Shown piece by piece: positions 51,362 to 61,378 of a DNA stretch of 64,000 nt. The notes beneath the pieces were generated by a model. The model made no database searches. It was not told the DNA's origin and saw only the letters and a program-made list of their open reading frames with translations. Numbering within the stretch: the first letter of the stretch is position 1; every line of letters begins with the position of its first letter. The DNA lies in contig NZ_LRFC01000037.1 of NCBI RefSeq assembly GCF_001619875.1, positions 1 to 64,000 of the forward strand, written 5' to 3'. This stretch comes from Fictibacillus phosphorivorans. GTDB lineage: Bacteria > Bacillota > Bacilli > Bacillales > Fictibacillaceae. The position numbers and the translations under genes are program-made.

Positions 51362-53074
51362 TTAGAAGTTCTCTTCCGCAAATTTCACGACATCTTCCAT
51401 CGTTTCCATCTGTAAGATCTGATCGATATGCGAGCTGATCTTTTCTTTAGATAGACTTAAGATTTGGCTGCGCGCTGGGAGTACAGATGTGGCACTCATA
51501 GAGAACTCATCAAGCCCTAATCCTAAAAGAATAGGAATTGCGATTGGATCTCCAGCCATCTCACCGCACATTCCAGCCCATTTGCCTTCTTTGTGAGCTG
51601 CGTCGATAACCATTTTAACTAGTCTTAAAATAGCAGGATTGTATGGCTGATAAAGATATGAAACCTGTTCATTCATACGATCTGCAGCCATCGTGTATTG
51701 AATCAAATCGTTTGTACCGATGCTGAAAAAGTCAACTTCTTTAGCAAAAGTGTCTGCCATTACAGCAGTTGATGGAATCTCAACCATGATACCAACTTCA
51801 ATAGAATCAGAAACTTCAATTCCTTCTGCCACGAGCTTTTCTTTTTCTTCAGTTAAAATCCCTTTAGCTTCACGGAACTCTCCAAGAGTTGCGATCATTG
51901 GGAACATAATTTTTAAGTTCCCATATCGGCTAGCTCGAAGAAGTGCTCTAAGCTGTGTACGGAAAATATCCTGTTCTTCTAGGCAAAGGCGAATCGCACG
52001 GAATCCTAGGAACGGGTTTAATTCTTTAGGAAGATTTAGATAAGGAAGTTCTTTATCGCCTCCGATATCAAGCGTGCGGATAACAACAGGTTTCCCTTCC
52101 ATTTTCTCTAAAACTTCACGATATGCATTGAACTGCTCATCTTCTGTAGGAAGCTGGTCACGGCCCATGTATAAGAATTCAGTACGGTAAAGCCCTACAC
52201 CTTCCGCTCCGTTCTCTAATACACCTTTAACATCCGCGGGTGTACCAATATTTGCAGCAAGTTCGACTTGAACGGAATCACTTGAGAATGTTTTTTCATT
52301 CACTAACTTTGCCCATTCTTCTTTTTGCTTCTGATACTGTTTTTGTTTTTCTTCGTAAGTAGCAATTTCATCTTCAGAAGGGTTTACAATGACATGCCCA
52401 TCTAAACCATCGATGATTACCATTACGCCGTTCTCAACTTTTTCAGTAATCGTTTTCGTTCCAACTACTGCAGGAATTTCCATAGAACGAGACATAATCG
52501 CAGAGTGAGAAGTTCTTCCTCCTATGTCTGTTGCAAAACCTTTAACAAAATTACGGTTTAATTGAGCCGTATCAGATGGAGTTAAATCTTCAGCAAGAAT
52601 GACAACTTCTTCAGAAATACTTGCAGGTGTAGTGAATGTTACATTTAACAAATGTGCTAAAACACGCTTTGAAACGTCACGGATATCTGCTGCACGTTCT
52701 TTCATATATTCATTATCCATTGATTCGAACATATTAATGAACATGGATGATACATCATCCATTGCTGCTTCAGCATTTACTTTTTCATTTTCAATCTTTT
52801 GTTTTACAGCATCAACGAGTTCTGGATCGCTTAGTACAAGAAGATGGGCAGCAAAAATAGCTGCCTTGTCTTCGCCTAGTTCTTTGTTCGCTTTTTCCTT
52901 AATAACAGAAAGTTCCTCTTTTGAAACAGAAAGCGCCGAATCAAAACGTTCGATTTCACTCGCTGAATCTGTGATCGATTTTCTTTCAATCGTTAATTCA
53001 GGGTTCTGAAAAACGAACGCTTTAGCGATTGCGATGCCGGCTGATGCTGCAATACCTGAAATTTTTTCAGACAT
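51362..53074 (-). CDS. ptsI: PTS enzyme I
   Basis: 570 aa phosphoenolpyruvate-protein phosphotransferase, the first step of sugar PTS phosphorylation. The phosphorylated histidine is in [21 protein letters not shown]. The PEP-binding barrel has [31 protein letters not shown] and the active cysteine in GMCGEMAGD. Its ATG overlaps the ptsH stop by 1 nt. Confidence 0.97.
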   Translation of the reverse strand: MSEKISGIAASAGIAIAKAFVFQNPELTIERKSITDSASEIERFDSALSVSKEELSVIKEKANKELGEDKAAIFAAHLLVLSDPELVDAVKQKIENEKVNAEAAMDDVSSMFINMFESMDNEYMKERAADIRDVSKRVLAHLLNVTFTTPASISEEVVILAEDLTPSDTAQLNRNFVKGFATDIGGRTSHSAIMSRSMEIPAVVGTKTITEKVENGVMVIIDGLDGHVIVNPSEDEIATYEEKQKQYQKQKEEWAKLVNEKTFSSDSVQVELAANIGTPADVKGVLENGAEGVGLYRTEFLYMGRDQLPTEDEQFNAYREVLEKMEGKPVVIRTLDIGGDKELPYLNLPKELNPFLGFRAIRLCLEEQDIFRTQLRALLRASRYGNLKIMFPMIATLGEFREAKGILTEEKEKLVAEGIEVSDSIEVGIMVEIPSTAVMADTFAKEVDFFSIGTNDLIQYTMAADRMNEQVSYLYQPYNPAILRLVKMVIDAAHKEGKWAGMCGEMAGDPIAIPILLGLGLDEFSMSATSVLPARSQILSLSKEKISSHIDQILQMETMEDVVKFAEENF

Positions 53075-53340
53075 TACTCACCAAGCCCTTCCTTTTTCAT
53101 AACATCCGCTAAAGCTGCAATTGCTTCTTCTGCATCTGATCCTTCTGCTTTGATCACGATTGAAGATCCTTGTTGAATGCCAAGGCTCATAACACCCATG
53201 ATTGATTTTAAGTTAACGCTTTTTCCATTGTAATCAAGTGTAATATCTGAGCTGAACTGACCTGCTTGGTTAACTAATGTTGTTGCTGGACGTGCGTGAA
53301 TTCCTGATTCGCTTGTTACTTTAAATGTTTTTTCTGCCAT
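53074..53340 (-). CDS. ptsH: Phosphocarrier protein HPr
   Basis: 88 aa. His15 (SGIHARPAT) takes phosphate from enzyme I. Ser46 ([13 protein letters not shown]) is the regulatory site phosphorylated by HPr kinase. HPr-Ser-P is the cofactor of CcpA, which links this gene to the cre sites near sdhC and ilvE. Confidence 0.97.
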   Translation of the reverse strand: MAEKTFKVTSESGIHARPATTLVNQAGQFSSDITLDYNGKSVNLKSIMGVMSLGIQQGSSIVIKAEGSDAEEAIAALADVMKKEGLGE

Positions 53341-53353
53341 GATAATTACCCCT

Positions 53354-55426
53354 TTATTTTTTAAATGTAATAATATTTTCTTCTTCTAAAGCGACAGTCC
53401 CTGTTTTTTCAACGGAAACCGTTTCACCCGCTAAATTCGTAAACACGATCGGCGTTATGATCGATGGAGCATTTTCCTTAACAAAGTTCAGATCAACCTT
53501 TAAGATTTTCTGACCAATTTTCACTTTGTCGCCTTCAGAAACAAAGCTCTCAAATCCTTCACCTTTAAGTTTGACTGTGTCGATACCAAAGTGGATTAGG
53601 ATTTCTTTACCTGAATCTGACTCAATACCAATAGCATGTTTAGTCGGGAAGATATTGATTATCTTACCATTAACCGGTGAAACCACCAAGCCTTCTGCCG
53701 GCTCAATTGCAAATCCGTCACCCATCATTTTTCCTGAGAACACTTGATCAGGAACTTCTGTGATCGGAAGTATTTTCCCTTTAATCGGTGAAACGAAACG
53801 ATCATCAGTAGAAATTGAAGATGTTGGATTAACAACTTCCGTTTCTTTCGTATCGACAACTTTTCCTTGCTCAGGCGTTTTCTCGATATTTTTTGGCTTT
53901 GCTACTGTTTTACCATTCATAATATCTTGGATTTCACTCTTAATCGTATCAGAACGCGTTCCGAAGATAGCTTGGATGTTGTTACCCATTTCAAGGACTC
54001 CAGAAGCTCCAAGTTTTTTCAAACGATCTTTGTCAACTTCCTTAGGGTTATTAACAGATACCCGTAGTCGAGTGATACATGCATCAAGGTTAGATATATT
54101 GGATTCCCCGCCAAGACCTTCTAATATATTTGCGGCAAGAGAATCTTTATTGGACGCACTAACATTTGTTTCAACTTCGTCATCAACGATCTCTCTTCCT
54201 GGTGTTTTCAAGTTCCATTTGCGAATCGCAAAACGGAATCCGAAGTAATAGATAACAGCGAAGACTAAACCTACAGGAATAACAAGCCACCAATCTGTAC
54301 GGTTAGGAAGAACTCCGAACAGCAAGTAATCAATTACACCACCAGAGAATGTCATCCCTATTTTAACATTTAACAAATGCATGACCATAAAAGAAAGTCC
54401 TGCAAAGATAGCATGAATTCCAAAAAGTACTGGAGCAACAAATAAGAATGTAAACTCAAGTGGTTCAGTAATCCCTGTTAAGAAGGATGTTAGTGCTGCT
54501 GAACCCATTATACCTGCTACTACTTTCTTGTGCTCAGGACGAGCTTCGTGATACATAGCAAGCGCCGCTGCTGGAAGTCCAAACATCATGAACGGAAACT
54601 TACCTGTCATGAATGTACCAGCTGTTAACTCAACGTTATCTTTTAACTGTGCAAAGAAGATCGCCTGGTCACCACGCACAAGTCCTTCGGCAGCTGACTT
54701 GTATGAGCCGAATTCGAACCAGAACGGCGAATAGAAAATGTGATGCAACCCGAATGGAATCAATGATCTTTCAATCACTCCGAATATAAAGGCAGCAACC
54801 GTTAAGTTTGAATTGATCATACTCTCAGAGAACGTATTAAGTCCATGCTGAACTGGAGGCCAGATGAACGTCATTACGATACCAAGTGCTAAAGCAGAAA
54901 CCGCCGTAATGATTGGAACGAAACGTTTACCAGCAAAGAACCCTAAATATTGAGGAAGTTCAATATTGTAAAAACGCTTATATAAATAAGAAGCCAGAAT
55001 ACCTACGATGATACCTCCAAACACACCTGTTTGAAGTGTTGGGATTCCTAGTACGTTCGCAAAAGAAGGATCTTTTCCGACCATATCAGGTGTAACCCCT
55101 TCAATAACACTCATTGTTACGTTCATAATTAAGTATCCGATGATTGCAGCTAATCCTGCTACACCTTCACCGCCAGCAAGTCCAACGGCAACACCAACTG
55201 CAAATAGCAAGGATAAATTGGCAAAAACGATGTCACCCGATTTCTCCATTACATCTGCAACAAGCTGAAACCATGAAGCATCTAATGCTGGTATTACTTC
55301 GATCAAAGCTGGGTTCTTGAACGCATTACCAAAGGCAAGCAGCAAACCTGCAGCTGGCAGAATGGCTACCGGCAGCATCAGTGCTTTACCTACGCGCTGA
55401 AGAACACCAAAAAGTTTTTTCCACAT
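53354..55426 (-). CDS. ptsG: Glucose-specific PTS enzyme IICBA
   Basis: 690 aa membrane permease with all three domains fused. EIIC (about 1-400) has the start [34 protein letters not shown] carries the cysteine in [19 protein letters not shown] has the histidine in [15 protein letters not shown]. Domain order and length fit PtsG. I chose the ATG at 55426 because AAAGGAGGACTTCCT precedes it; an earlier in-frame ATG lies in the leader. Confidence 0.95.
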   Translation of the reverse strand: MWKKLFGVLQRVGKALMLPVAILPAAGLLLAFGNAFKNPALIEVIPALDASWFQLVADVMEKSGDIVFANLSLLFAVGVAVGLAGGEGVAGLAAIIGYLIMNVTMSVIEGVTPDMVGKDPSFANVLGIPTLQTGVFGGIIVGILASYLYKRFYNIELPQYLGFFAGKRFVPIITAVSALALGIVMTFIWPPVQHGLNTFSESMINSNLTVAAFIFGVIERSLIPFGLHHIFYSPFWFEFGSYKSAAEGLVRGDQAIFFAQLKDNVELTAGTFMTGKFPFMMFGLPAAALAMYHEARPEHKKVVAGIMGSAALTSFLTGITEPLEFTFLFVAPVLFGIHAIFAGLSFMVMHLLNVKIGMTFSGGVIDYLLFGVLPNRTDWWLVIPVGLVFAVIYYFGFRFAIRKWNLKTPGREIVDDEVETNVSASNKDSLAANILEGLGGESNISNLDACITRLRVSVNNPKEVDKDRLKKLGASGVLEMGNNIQAIFGTRSDTIKSEIQDIMNGKTVAKPKNIEKTPEQGKVVDTKETEVVNPTSSISTDDRFVSPIKGKILPITEVPDQVFSGKMMGDGFAIEPAEGLVVSPVNGKIINIFPTKHAIGIESDSGKEILIHFGIDTVKLKGEGFESFVSEGDKVKIGQKILKVDLNFVKENAPSIITPIVFTNLAGETVSVEKTGTVALEEENIITFKK

Positions 55427-55485
55427 AGGAAGTCCTCCTTTAATTTTGATAACCCTTCCATTTACTTCCGCATAAAACAAAAAAA

Positions 55486-55598
55486 GACATAAATAAGAAA
55501 CATGAGCAAAATTTGTCTAATCAGATATTAATATATCCTAATTAGATCTCTGCTACACTTTTGTTTCTTACTTATGCCTGATCGAATCAGTAACACGT
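55486..55598 (-). promoter_or_regulatory. RAT antiterminator site and terminator in the ptsG leader
   Basis: On the minus strand the RAT sequence (55570-55598) contains GTTACTGATTCGATCAGGCA, closely matching my memory of the B. subtilis ptsG RAT. It overlaps the 5' arm of a 16-bp terminator stem (55563-55578 pairing with 55486-55501), followed by TTTTTTTG. GlcT binding should prevent the terminator. The long loop contains a second inverted pair TCTAAT...ATTAGA. The promoter upstream is weak. Confidence 0.88.
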
Positions 55599-55629
55599 AA
55601 AAACGATATAATGTATATTCATTTACTAA

Positions 55630-56487
55630 TTACAGTTTGTCTTCATTGTCGTAACGCGAAAGCCTTTGCAAATGCATCGTTAAGTACACAGCTTCTGCAT
55701 GTGGCACGGGTTTGTTTAAGGTATTTTGCATTACCTTTATCAACTTCCACGCCAAATTGTAGCACACCGGATATTCTTCTTTCAACACTTTTGCTAACTT
55801 TTCTTGTTCTTCCATAATATCTCCCATCGATATTCGTTCGATGGCATGACGCAAGTGGCGAACTAGCCGCAAATAATTGATGCTTTTTGTATCAATCGTC
55901 ACGTCTAATGAATGCTGAATCATCTGCATCAGAGTATTAATCAATTGAGAGTGCTTTTTAATATCGGTTACACTTTTATTTGTAATTGCACTATGAATAT
56001 GGAGTGCAACAAATCCAATCTCCCCTTCTGGAAGATGGATGCCAAGGGACTTATTAATCATTTCAATTACTTCTTCTGCTACGGTATATTCTTTAGGGTA
56101 GAGGGTCTGTGTCTCAGTAAGAAATGGATTTTTAATATCTAAACCTTGTTCCAATCGTTTAATGGCGAATGTAATGTGATCTGTAAGTGCTACATGAATA
56201 TGTTCATTCAAGTCATTCTCAAATCTTGTTCTTATATGAACGATTACATCATTTATTAGTTCAACAATCTTTTCATCTATGTGATTTAGGAGAGTCTTGT
56301 ATTGTTCTTGCTCGTTTTCATCTTTTAAAACAAACAGCTTGTCTACTTGGTCAGGAAGAATCGGCTCTCCATGCTTTTTTCCAAAACCAATCCCTTTTCC
56401 GATTACGATTCGCTCTTCGCTCGAAGAATCCGTGACAATTACCACATTATTGTTAAGTACTTTTTTTACTTGAAGGTTTTTGTTCAT
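55630..56487 (-). CDS. glcT: PTS-controlled antiterminator GlcT
   Basis: 285 aa BglG/SacY-family RNA-binding antiterminator. The N-terminal ~60 residues (LQVKKVLNNNVVIVTDSSSEERIVIGKGIGFGKK) bind RAT. Two PRD domains follow, with conserved histidines in LNEHIHVALTDHI, FVALHIHSA and VRHLRHAIERI. It precedes ptsG, whose leader carries the cognate site. Confidence 0.95.
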   Translation of the reverse strand: MNKNLQVKKVLNNNVVIVTDSSSEERIVIGKGIGFGKKHGEPILPDQVDKLFVLKDENEQEQYKTLLNHIDEKIVELINDVIVHIRTRFENDLNEHIHVALTDHITFAIKRLEQGLDIKNPFLTETQTLYPKEYTVAEEVIEMINKSLGIHLPEGEIGFVALHIHSAITNKSVTDIKKHSQLINTLMQMIQHSLDVTIDTKSINYLRLVRHLRHAIERISMGDIMEEQEKLAKVLKEEYPVCYNLAWKLIKVMQNTLNKPVPHAEAVYLTMHLQRLSRYDNEDKL

Positions 56488-56539
56488 GAATTTTCACCTT
56501 TTTCATTTAGGTCCATAAACCACTAACATCATAACTTTC

Positions 56540-56569
56540 ATCATAGCTGAAGATGGACAGAAAAATCAA
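56540..56569 (-). promoter_or_regulatory. glcT promoter
   Basis: TTGATT (56564-56569), an 18-bp spacer and TATGAT (56540-56545) on the minus strand. Confidence 0.6.
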
Positions 56570-56616
56570 TTACACTTTTTGCCTGCATATAAAATTCTGT
56601 AGTTTTTAAAAAGTCA

Positions 56617-56878
56617 TGCTGTTTTCGTATTCATTGTTGCCTTTGATAGTAGTTGCTTTCCGTTTCAGGTGCTTCGCTTTCTGCGGGGCAGGTGGTGAGC
56701 CACATTATTGGCACTGCCCGCCTGTCACGCAGGACAAGGAAGGCTTCGGCTGCGTCGCATCGCACGAAGAAAATTGCTTTTTATATTCGAGGAGTCTCAC
56801 ACCTTCCACTCCAAGCAAATTGTCAAAGAAGCGAATGAACAAAAAGATTAAAAAGCAACCATCCTTTAGAAAACAGCC
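56617..56878 (+). repeat. Dispersed repeat with terminal inverted repeats, copy H
   Basis: 262 bp in reference orientation, from TGCTGTTTTC (56617-56626) to GAAAACAGCC (56869-56878). It keeps TAGTTGCTTTCCGTTTC, CTGCGGGGCAGG, GGTGAGCCACATT and CACTCCAAGCAAATTG but lacks the middle seen in copies C and E. It lies between the gerE terminator and the glcT promoter. Confidence 0.85.
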
Positions 56879-56939
56879 AAAGCAATAGATTCTGCGAAAA
56901 CACCTTCATAAAGATATGCATACTTTTTATTCTTGCAAA

Positions 56940-56966
56940 CTGAAAACGGCTTTCGCTTGAAAGCCG
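56940..56966 (-). terminator. Terminator after gerE
   Basis: A perfect 8-bp stem (CGGCTTTC 56947-56954 with GAAAGCCG 56959-56966), followed by TTTTCAGTTT on the minus strand. Confidence 0.75.
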
Positions 56967-56974
56967 CTTCCTGA

Positions 56975-57208
56975 CTAAATCTCGAGTTCTCCAAGCCTCA
57001 ATAACTCTACAACGGCTTGAGAGCGTCCTTTAACCCCAAGCTTTTGCATGGTATTCGAAATATGGTTTCGAACGGTTTTCTCACTAATGAAAAGCTGCTC
57101 TGCAATCTCTTTTGTGGTCTTATCTTGGACCAATAGTTCGAAAACTTCTCTCTCTCTTTTTGTAAGTAGAGGCTTCGGTCGGTAGTGTTTATCTTTCAAT
57201 GAATTCAC
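56975..57208 (-). CDS. gerE: Sporulation transcription factor GerE
   Basis: 77 aa, essentially a lone LuxR-type helix-turn-helix (LTKREREVFELLVQDKTTKEIAEQLFISEKTVRNHISNTMQKLGVKGRSQAVVELL over about residues 14-70). GerE is the late mother-cell regulator of coat genes. A sigma-K promoter lies upstream. AAGGAGGGGTGA precedes the ATG. Confidence 0.95.
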   Translation of the reverse strand: MNSLKDKHYRPKPLLTKREREVFELLVQDKTTKEIAEQLFISEKTVRNHISNTMQKLGVKGRSQAVVELLRLGELEI

Positions 57209-57264
57209 CCCTCCTTGCTAGGGTTTAGGAACCGCCAACGAATATTGGAAGTATTTAGTCAACA

Positions 57265-57292
57265 TATAGTATGTAGGAAGACAGATGTGAGT
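57265..57292 (-). promoter_or_regulatory. Sigma-K promoter for gerE
   Basis: CATACTATA (57265-57273) matches the sigma-K -10 consensus CATANNNTA, with the -35 AC dinucleotide at 57291-57292, about 17 bp upstream, on the minus strand. Confidence 0.7.
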
Positions 57293-57353
57293 GACTTGGT
57301 TCATTTAAAAAGTCATTATAATATTACAGATTAAACAAAAAAGAAGCCCATTT

Positions 57354-57821
57354 TTAAACACGGGCTTCTTTGGAAAAGTTTTGAAGTTGTTTTTTTAGCT
57401 CTTCACTCCATTTTACTGGCCTTCCATTCTGTCTTGAGATCTGAACGATCGCACCTCTTCCCGTAAATACAGAAACTTGTTTTTCATTTATACCTAAATA
57501 ATGAATGTCAATGGAAGATGAACCTACTTCATTAATTTTTACATGCACTCTTATTTTTTCGTCGTATAATATCTGAGCCAAATAATCACATTGCAGGTCT
57601 GCGACAACCGGAATCTCTGCAGAATTCGGAGCTCCCCAATCAGTCATTAGCCCCAACTCTCTGAACATTGCTATTCTTGCCTCTTCCATATAGGTGAAGA
57701 TGTTTGTGTTATTTACATGCCCAAAACCATCGATCTCACCAAAACGAACTCTTAATTCATGATAAAAGGAAAAGCCATTGCTCCATTCATCCATATTTGA
57801 TATGTAATCTTGTCTAGCCAT
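57354..57821 (-). CDS. ysmA: Acyl-CoA thioesterase-like protein YsmA
   Basis: 155 aa hot-dog fold protein of the 4HBT type. The N-terminal motif VRFGEIDGFGHVNNTNIFTYMEEARIAMFRELG includes the catalytic-type Asp and the His-Val-Asn. The substrate is unknown. It lies between gerE and sdhB, as in B. subtilis. A TTTGGCC/GGCCAAA hairpin (57851-57871) lies just upstream. Confidence 0.88.
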   Translation of the reverse strand: MARQDYISNMDEWSNGFSFYHELRVRFGEIDGFGHVNNTNIFTYMEEARIAMFRELGLMTDWGAPNSAEIPVVADLQCDYLAQILYDEKIRVHVKINEVGSSSIDIHYLGINEKQVSVFTGRGAIVQISRQNGRPVKWSEELKKQLQNFSKEARV

Positions 57822-57884
57822 GTCTTACCGCCTCTCATAGTTAAAACGTGTTTGGCCACATAACGGCCAAAGGGAAAAGGGATT

Positions 57885-57916
57885 GTAAAAAAGCTTCTCC
57901 CTAAACGAGAGAAGCC
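57885..57916 (-). terminator. Terminator after sdhB
   Basis: A 7-8-bp stem (AGCTTCTC at 57892-57899 with GAGAAGCC at 57909-57916), followed by TTTTTT on the minus strand. Confidence 0.75.
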
Positions 57917-57936
57917 TTTTTAAATTATTATCACTC

Positions 57937-58692
57937 TTAACGATCGCTTCCAAAGAAGTTTTTAAATGCTTGGAAACTCGTATCACGATTTAGTGCTGCA
58001 ATTGAAGTTGTTAAAGGAATACCTTTTGGACAAGACTGAACACAGTTTTGAGAATTTCCGCAAGATGCGAGTCCTCCGTCATCCATGATTGCATTCAAAC
58101 GTTCTTCTTTGTTCATTTCGCCAGTTGGATGAGCATTGAACAAACGAACTTGTGACAATGGTGCAGGACCGATAAAGTCTGACTTGGAGTTTACGTTCGG
58201 ACATGCCTCTAAGCAGACACCGCAAGTCATACATTTTGATAACTCATATGCCCATTGACGTTTCGTTTCAGGCATACGAGGACCAGGTCCAAGATCGTAC
58301 GTACCGTCAATTGGAATCCACGCTTTAACTCGTTTAAGCGCATCGAACATTCTGCTTCTGTCGATTGCCAAGTCACGGACAACCGGAAAAGTTTTCATTG
58401 GCTCAAGACGAATCGGCTGTTCTAATTGATCAACTAGTGCCGTACAAGATTGTCTAGGCTTCCCATTGATTACCATTGAACAAGCTCCACAAACTTCTTC
58501 TAAACATCCCATCTCCCATGTTACGGGAGTCGTAGCTTCCCCTTTTGAATTTACTGGGTTTCTACGAATTTCCATAAGAGCAGATATTACATTCATATTC
58601 GGACGATGAGGAATCTCAAACTCTTCTAAATATGGGGCAGTTTCTGGGTTATCTTGTCTGGAGATGATGAATTTCACCATTTTTGTGCTCAT
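57937..58692 (-). CDS. sdhB: Succinate dehydrogenase iron-sulfur subunit
   Basis: 251 aa. The N-terminal [2Fe-2S] site is CLEEVCGACSMVINGKPRQSC. The C-terminal clusters use CMTCGVCLEACPN and CGNSQNCVQSCPKG. It passes electrons from SdhA to the membrane cytochrome. It starts 2 bp after sdhA. Confidence 0.97.
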   Translation of the reverse strand: MSTKMVKFIISRQDNPETAPYLEEFEIPHRPNMNVISALMEIRRNPVNSKGEATTPVTWEMGCLEEVCGACSMVINGKPRQSCTALVDQLEQPIRLEPMKTFPVVRDLAIDRSRMFDALKRVKAWIPIDGTYDLGPGPRMPETKRQWAYELSKCMTCGVCLEACPNVNSKSDFIGPAPLSQVRLFNAHPTGEMNKEERLNAIMDDGGLASCGNSQNCVQSCPKGIPLTTSIAALNRDTSFQAFKNFFGSDR

Positions 58693-58694
58693 AC

Positions 58695-60455
58695 TTACAC
58701 CCCTGCCTTCTTCTTAGAATAGTCACGTTTACGTGGCTGGATAAGCGATACATCTACATCTTCGTATTCAAATTCTGGTCCGTTTGTCGCAGGATTGAAT
58801 TTCGCTTTTGTCGTTTTTAACCATTGCTCGTCATTACGTTCAGGGAAGTCAGGCTTGTAATGTGCTCCACGGCTCTCATCACGGTTAAGCGCACCTAGCG
58901 TAATAACACGAGCAAGCTGCAGCATGTGCCAAAGCTGACGAGTAAACGAAGCACCTTGGTTGCTCCACTTAGACGTATCGTTAATATTAATGTTCTTATA
59001 GCGCTGCATCAATTCTTGAATCTTTTCATCCGTTTGCTTCAACTTATCGTTGTAGCGAACCACTGTTACATTGTCCGTCATCCATTCACCTAGTTCTTTA
59101 TGGATCACATATGCATTTTCAGTTCCATCCATAGAAAGGATATTGTTATATACTTCTTGATCTTTCTTAACTTGGTTTTCAAATACAGAAGAAGAAACAT
59201 CTTCAACCGTTTTTTCTAACCCTTTAATATACTTAACAGCTGATGGACCTGCCACCATACCTCCGAAAATAGCAGAAAGCAACGAGTTTGCTCCTAATCT
59301 ATTAGCGCCGTGGAATTGATACTCACATTCACCAGCGGCAAAAAGACCCGGAATGTTTGTCATTTGATCATAATCTACCCACATGCCACCCATTGAATAG
59401 TGAACAGCTGGGAAGATTTTCATTGGAACTTTACGTGGGTCATCACCCATAAACTTCTCATAGATCTCAATGATTCCGCCAAGCTTGATATCTAATTCCT
59501 TAGGATCTTTATGAGAAAGATCGAGGTATACCATGTTCTCGCCATTAATTCCTAACTTTAAATCTACACATACATGGAAGATTTCACGAGTAGCAATATC
59601 ACGAGGTACAAGGTTTCCGTAAGCAGGATATTTCTCTTCAAGGAAATACCAAGGCTTACCGTCTTTATATGTCCAAACACGTCCACCTTCACCACGCGCT
59701 GACTCACTCATGAGTCGAAGCTTATCATCACCAGGAATTGCAGTAGGGTGAATTTGGATAAACTCGCCATTTGCGTAATAAACACCTTGCTGATAAAGAG
59801 AAGATGCAGCACCACCTGTGTTGATTACAGAATTCGTTGATTTACCAAAGATAATACCAGGACCACCCGTTGCCATAATTACGGCATCAGCTGCAAAGCT
59901 TACAATCTCCATCGTTTTCAAGTTCTGAGCAGTAATCCCGCGACATTGGCCTTCGTCGTCAATAATCGCCGATAAGAACTCCCAGCCTTCATACTTTGTT
60001 ACAAGACCTGCAACTTCATGACGTCGAACTTGCTCGTCAAGCGCGTATAAAAGCTGCTGACCTGTTGTAGCACCTGCAAATGCTGTACGGTGATGTTGAG
60101 TTCCACCGAAACGACGGAAGTCAAGCAATCCTTCAGGTGTTCTGTTGAACATTACACCCATACGGTCCATTAAGTGTATGATTCCTGGAGCCGCATCACA
60201 CATTGCTTTTACAGGCGGCTGGTTTGCTAAAAAGTCTCCGCCGTAAACAGAGTCATCAAAATGCTCCCATGGTGAATCTCCTTCACCTTTTGTATTTACA
60301 GCACCGTTTATACCACCTTGAGCACAAACAGAATGCGAACGTTTTACTGGAACTACTGAAAAGAGGTCAACATTTACACCAGCTTCAGCTGCTTTAATTG
60401 TAGCCATTAATCCGGCGAGACCTCCGCCAACAACAATAATTTTTTGATTACTCAA
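58695..60455 (-). CDS. sdhA: Succinate dehydrogenase flavoprotein subunit
   Basis: 586 aa FAD subunit that oxidises succinate. FAD binding is IIVVGGGLAGLMATIKAAEAG, and the covalent-flavin histidine lies in KRSHSVCAQGGINGA. Active-site residues are in GGTQHHRTAFAGATTGQQLL and IHPTAI. It is the middle gene of sdhCAB. Confidence 0.97.
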   Translation of the reverse strand: MSNQKIIVVGGGLAGLMATIKAAEAGVNVDLFSVVPVKRSHSVCAQGGINGAVNTKGEGDSPWEHFDDSVYGGDFLANQPPVKAMCDAAPGIIHLMDRMGVMFNRTPEGLLDFRRFGGTQHHRTAFAGATTGQQLLYALDEQVRRHEVAGLVTKYEGWEFLSAIIDDEGQCRGITAQNLKTMEIVSFAADAVIMATGGPGIIFGKSTNSVINTGGAASSLYQQGVYYANGEFIQIHPTAIPGDDKLRLMSESARGEGGRVWTYKDGKPWYFLEEKYPAYGNLVPRDIATREIFHVCVDLKLGINGENMVYLDLSHKDPKELDIKLGGIIEIYEKFMGDDPRKVPMKIFPAVHYSMGGMWVDYDQMTNIPGLFAAGECEYQFHGANRLGANSLLSAIFGGMVAGPSAVKYIKGLEKTVEDVSSSVFENQVKKDQEVYNNILSMDGTENAYVIHKELGEWMTDNVTVVRYNDKLKQTDEKIQELMQRYKNININDTSKWSNQGASFTRQLWHMLQLARVITLGALNRDESRGAHYKPDFPERNDEQWLKTTKAKFNPATNGPEFEYEDVDVSLIQPRKRDYSKKKAGV

Positions 60456-60470
60456 TTTGTCTCACCCCTT

Positions 60471-61079
60471 TTAAATGAATGCAAAGATTGTTCTAACGCT
60501 AACAATAGCAAGTGCTACGAAAACAGCCATTGTTACGTATGTTGTAATTTTCTGTGAACGAGGCGAAACTGTAAGGCCCCAGCTGACAAAGAACGACCAT
60601 AATCCGTTAGCAAAATGGAATACCGCAGATAAAACACCTACAAGATAGAAAGCAACCATGAATGGAGAACTTAAGATATCTGCCATCATATCAAAGTTTA
60701 CTTCTTGTCCAAAAGCAGCTTGTACGCGTGTTTCCCAAACGTGCCAAGCAATAAAAATCAATGTGATCACGCCTGTTACACGCTGAACAAGGAACATCGC
60801 ATTTCGGAAATAGCCATAACGGGAAACGTTATTTTTTGCTTGGAATGTAATGTAGAGTCCAAACACTGCATGAAACAATAGTGGTAAATAGATAACAAAC
60901 GTTTCTAGGAAAATACGAAACGGTAAACTTTCCATAAAGTGCGCCGCTTTGTTAAATGCTTCAGCATCCCTTGTTGCAAAATGGTTTACAACTAAGTGCT
61001 GAACGAGAAAAAGCCCGATCGGAATTACTCCTAATAATGAATGAATTCTTCTGTTAATAAAATCTCTACTGCCAGCCAT
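60471..61079 (-). CDS. sdhC: Succinate dehydrogenase cytochrome b558 subunit
   Basis: 202 aa membrane anchor with five predicted helices and candidate haem histidines in LVQHLVVNHFA, LFHAVFGLYI, FIAWHVWETR and VFHFANGLWSF. I chose the ATG at 61079 (MAGSRDFINRR) because GAAGGGGGC precedes it; 20 further open codons upstream lie in the leader. It is first in sdhCAB. Confidence 0.96.
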   Translation of the reverse strand: MAGSRDFINRRIHSLLGVIPIGLFLVQHLVVNHFATRDAEAFNKAAHFMESLPFRIFLETFVIYLPLLFHAVFGLYITFQAKNNVSRYGYFRNAMFLVQRVTGVITLIFIAWHVWETRVQAAFGQEVNFDMMADILSSPFMVAFYLVGVLSAVFHFANGLWSFFVSWGLTVSPRSQKITTYVTMAVFVALAIVSVRTIFAFI

Positions 61080-61138
61080 TTTCTTGCCCCCTTCAAATTT
61101 AGCCTCTCTCTGGCTGCTAATCTTTGTTCCTCTCCACA

Positions 61139-61152
61139 TGTAAGCGTTTTAA
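61139..61152 (+). promoter_or_regulatory. Second cre-like site, in the sdhC leader
   Basis: TGTAAGCGTTTTAA matches 13 of 14 cre positions. It lies about 50-63 nt downstream of the predicted sdhC start of transcription, where CcpA could block elongation. Confidence 0.6.
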
Positions 61153-61208
61153 GTTCCTCTTTTAGAGGATGTGTTAAACAATTAGTTTAATTAACTAGCA
61201 ACATGTCC

Positions 61209-61250
61209 ATTTTACTCCCATCGTTTGACACCGTCAAGAAAACGCTAACA
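61209..61250 (-). promoter_or_regulatory. sdhC promoter with overlapping cre site
   Basis: TTGACG (61232-61237), a 17-bp spacer and TAAAAT (61209-61214) on the minus strand. AGAAAACGCTAACA (61237-61250, plus) matches 13 of 14 positions of the cre consensus and shares one base with the -35. CcpA repression of the operon on glucose is the natural reading. Confidence 0.78.
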
Positions 61251-61348
61251 ACTTAATGCTTAAATTTAATTGATAAATCAACGTTTTTTACTGTTAAGAT
61301 TTTCGACAAATACCGATAGTTGCTATAGAGTTTAAACAGCATTCCCGT

Positions 61349-61354
61349 TATAAT
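61349..61354 (+). promoter_or_regulatory. yslB -10 element
   Basis: TATAAT, 25 bp upstream of yslB; the -35 region (TAGAGT at 17 bp) is weak. Confidence 0.45.
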
Positions 61355-61378
61355 GAAAATAGAAAGAAGGGATGCAGA

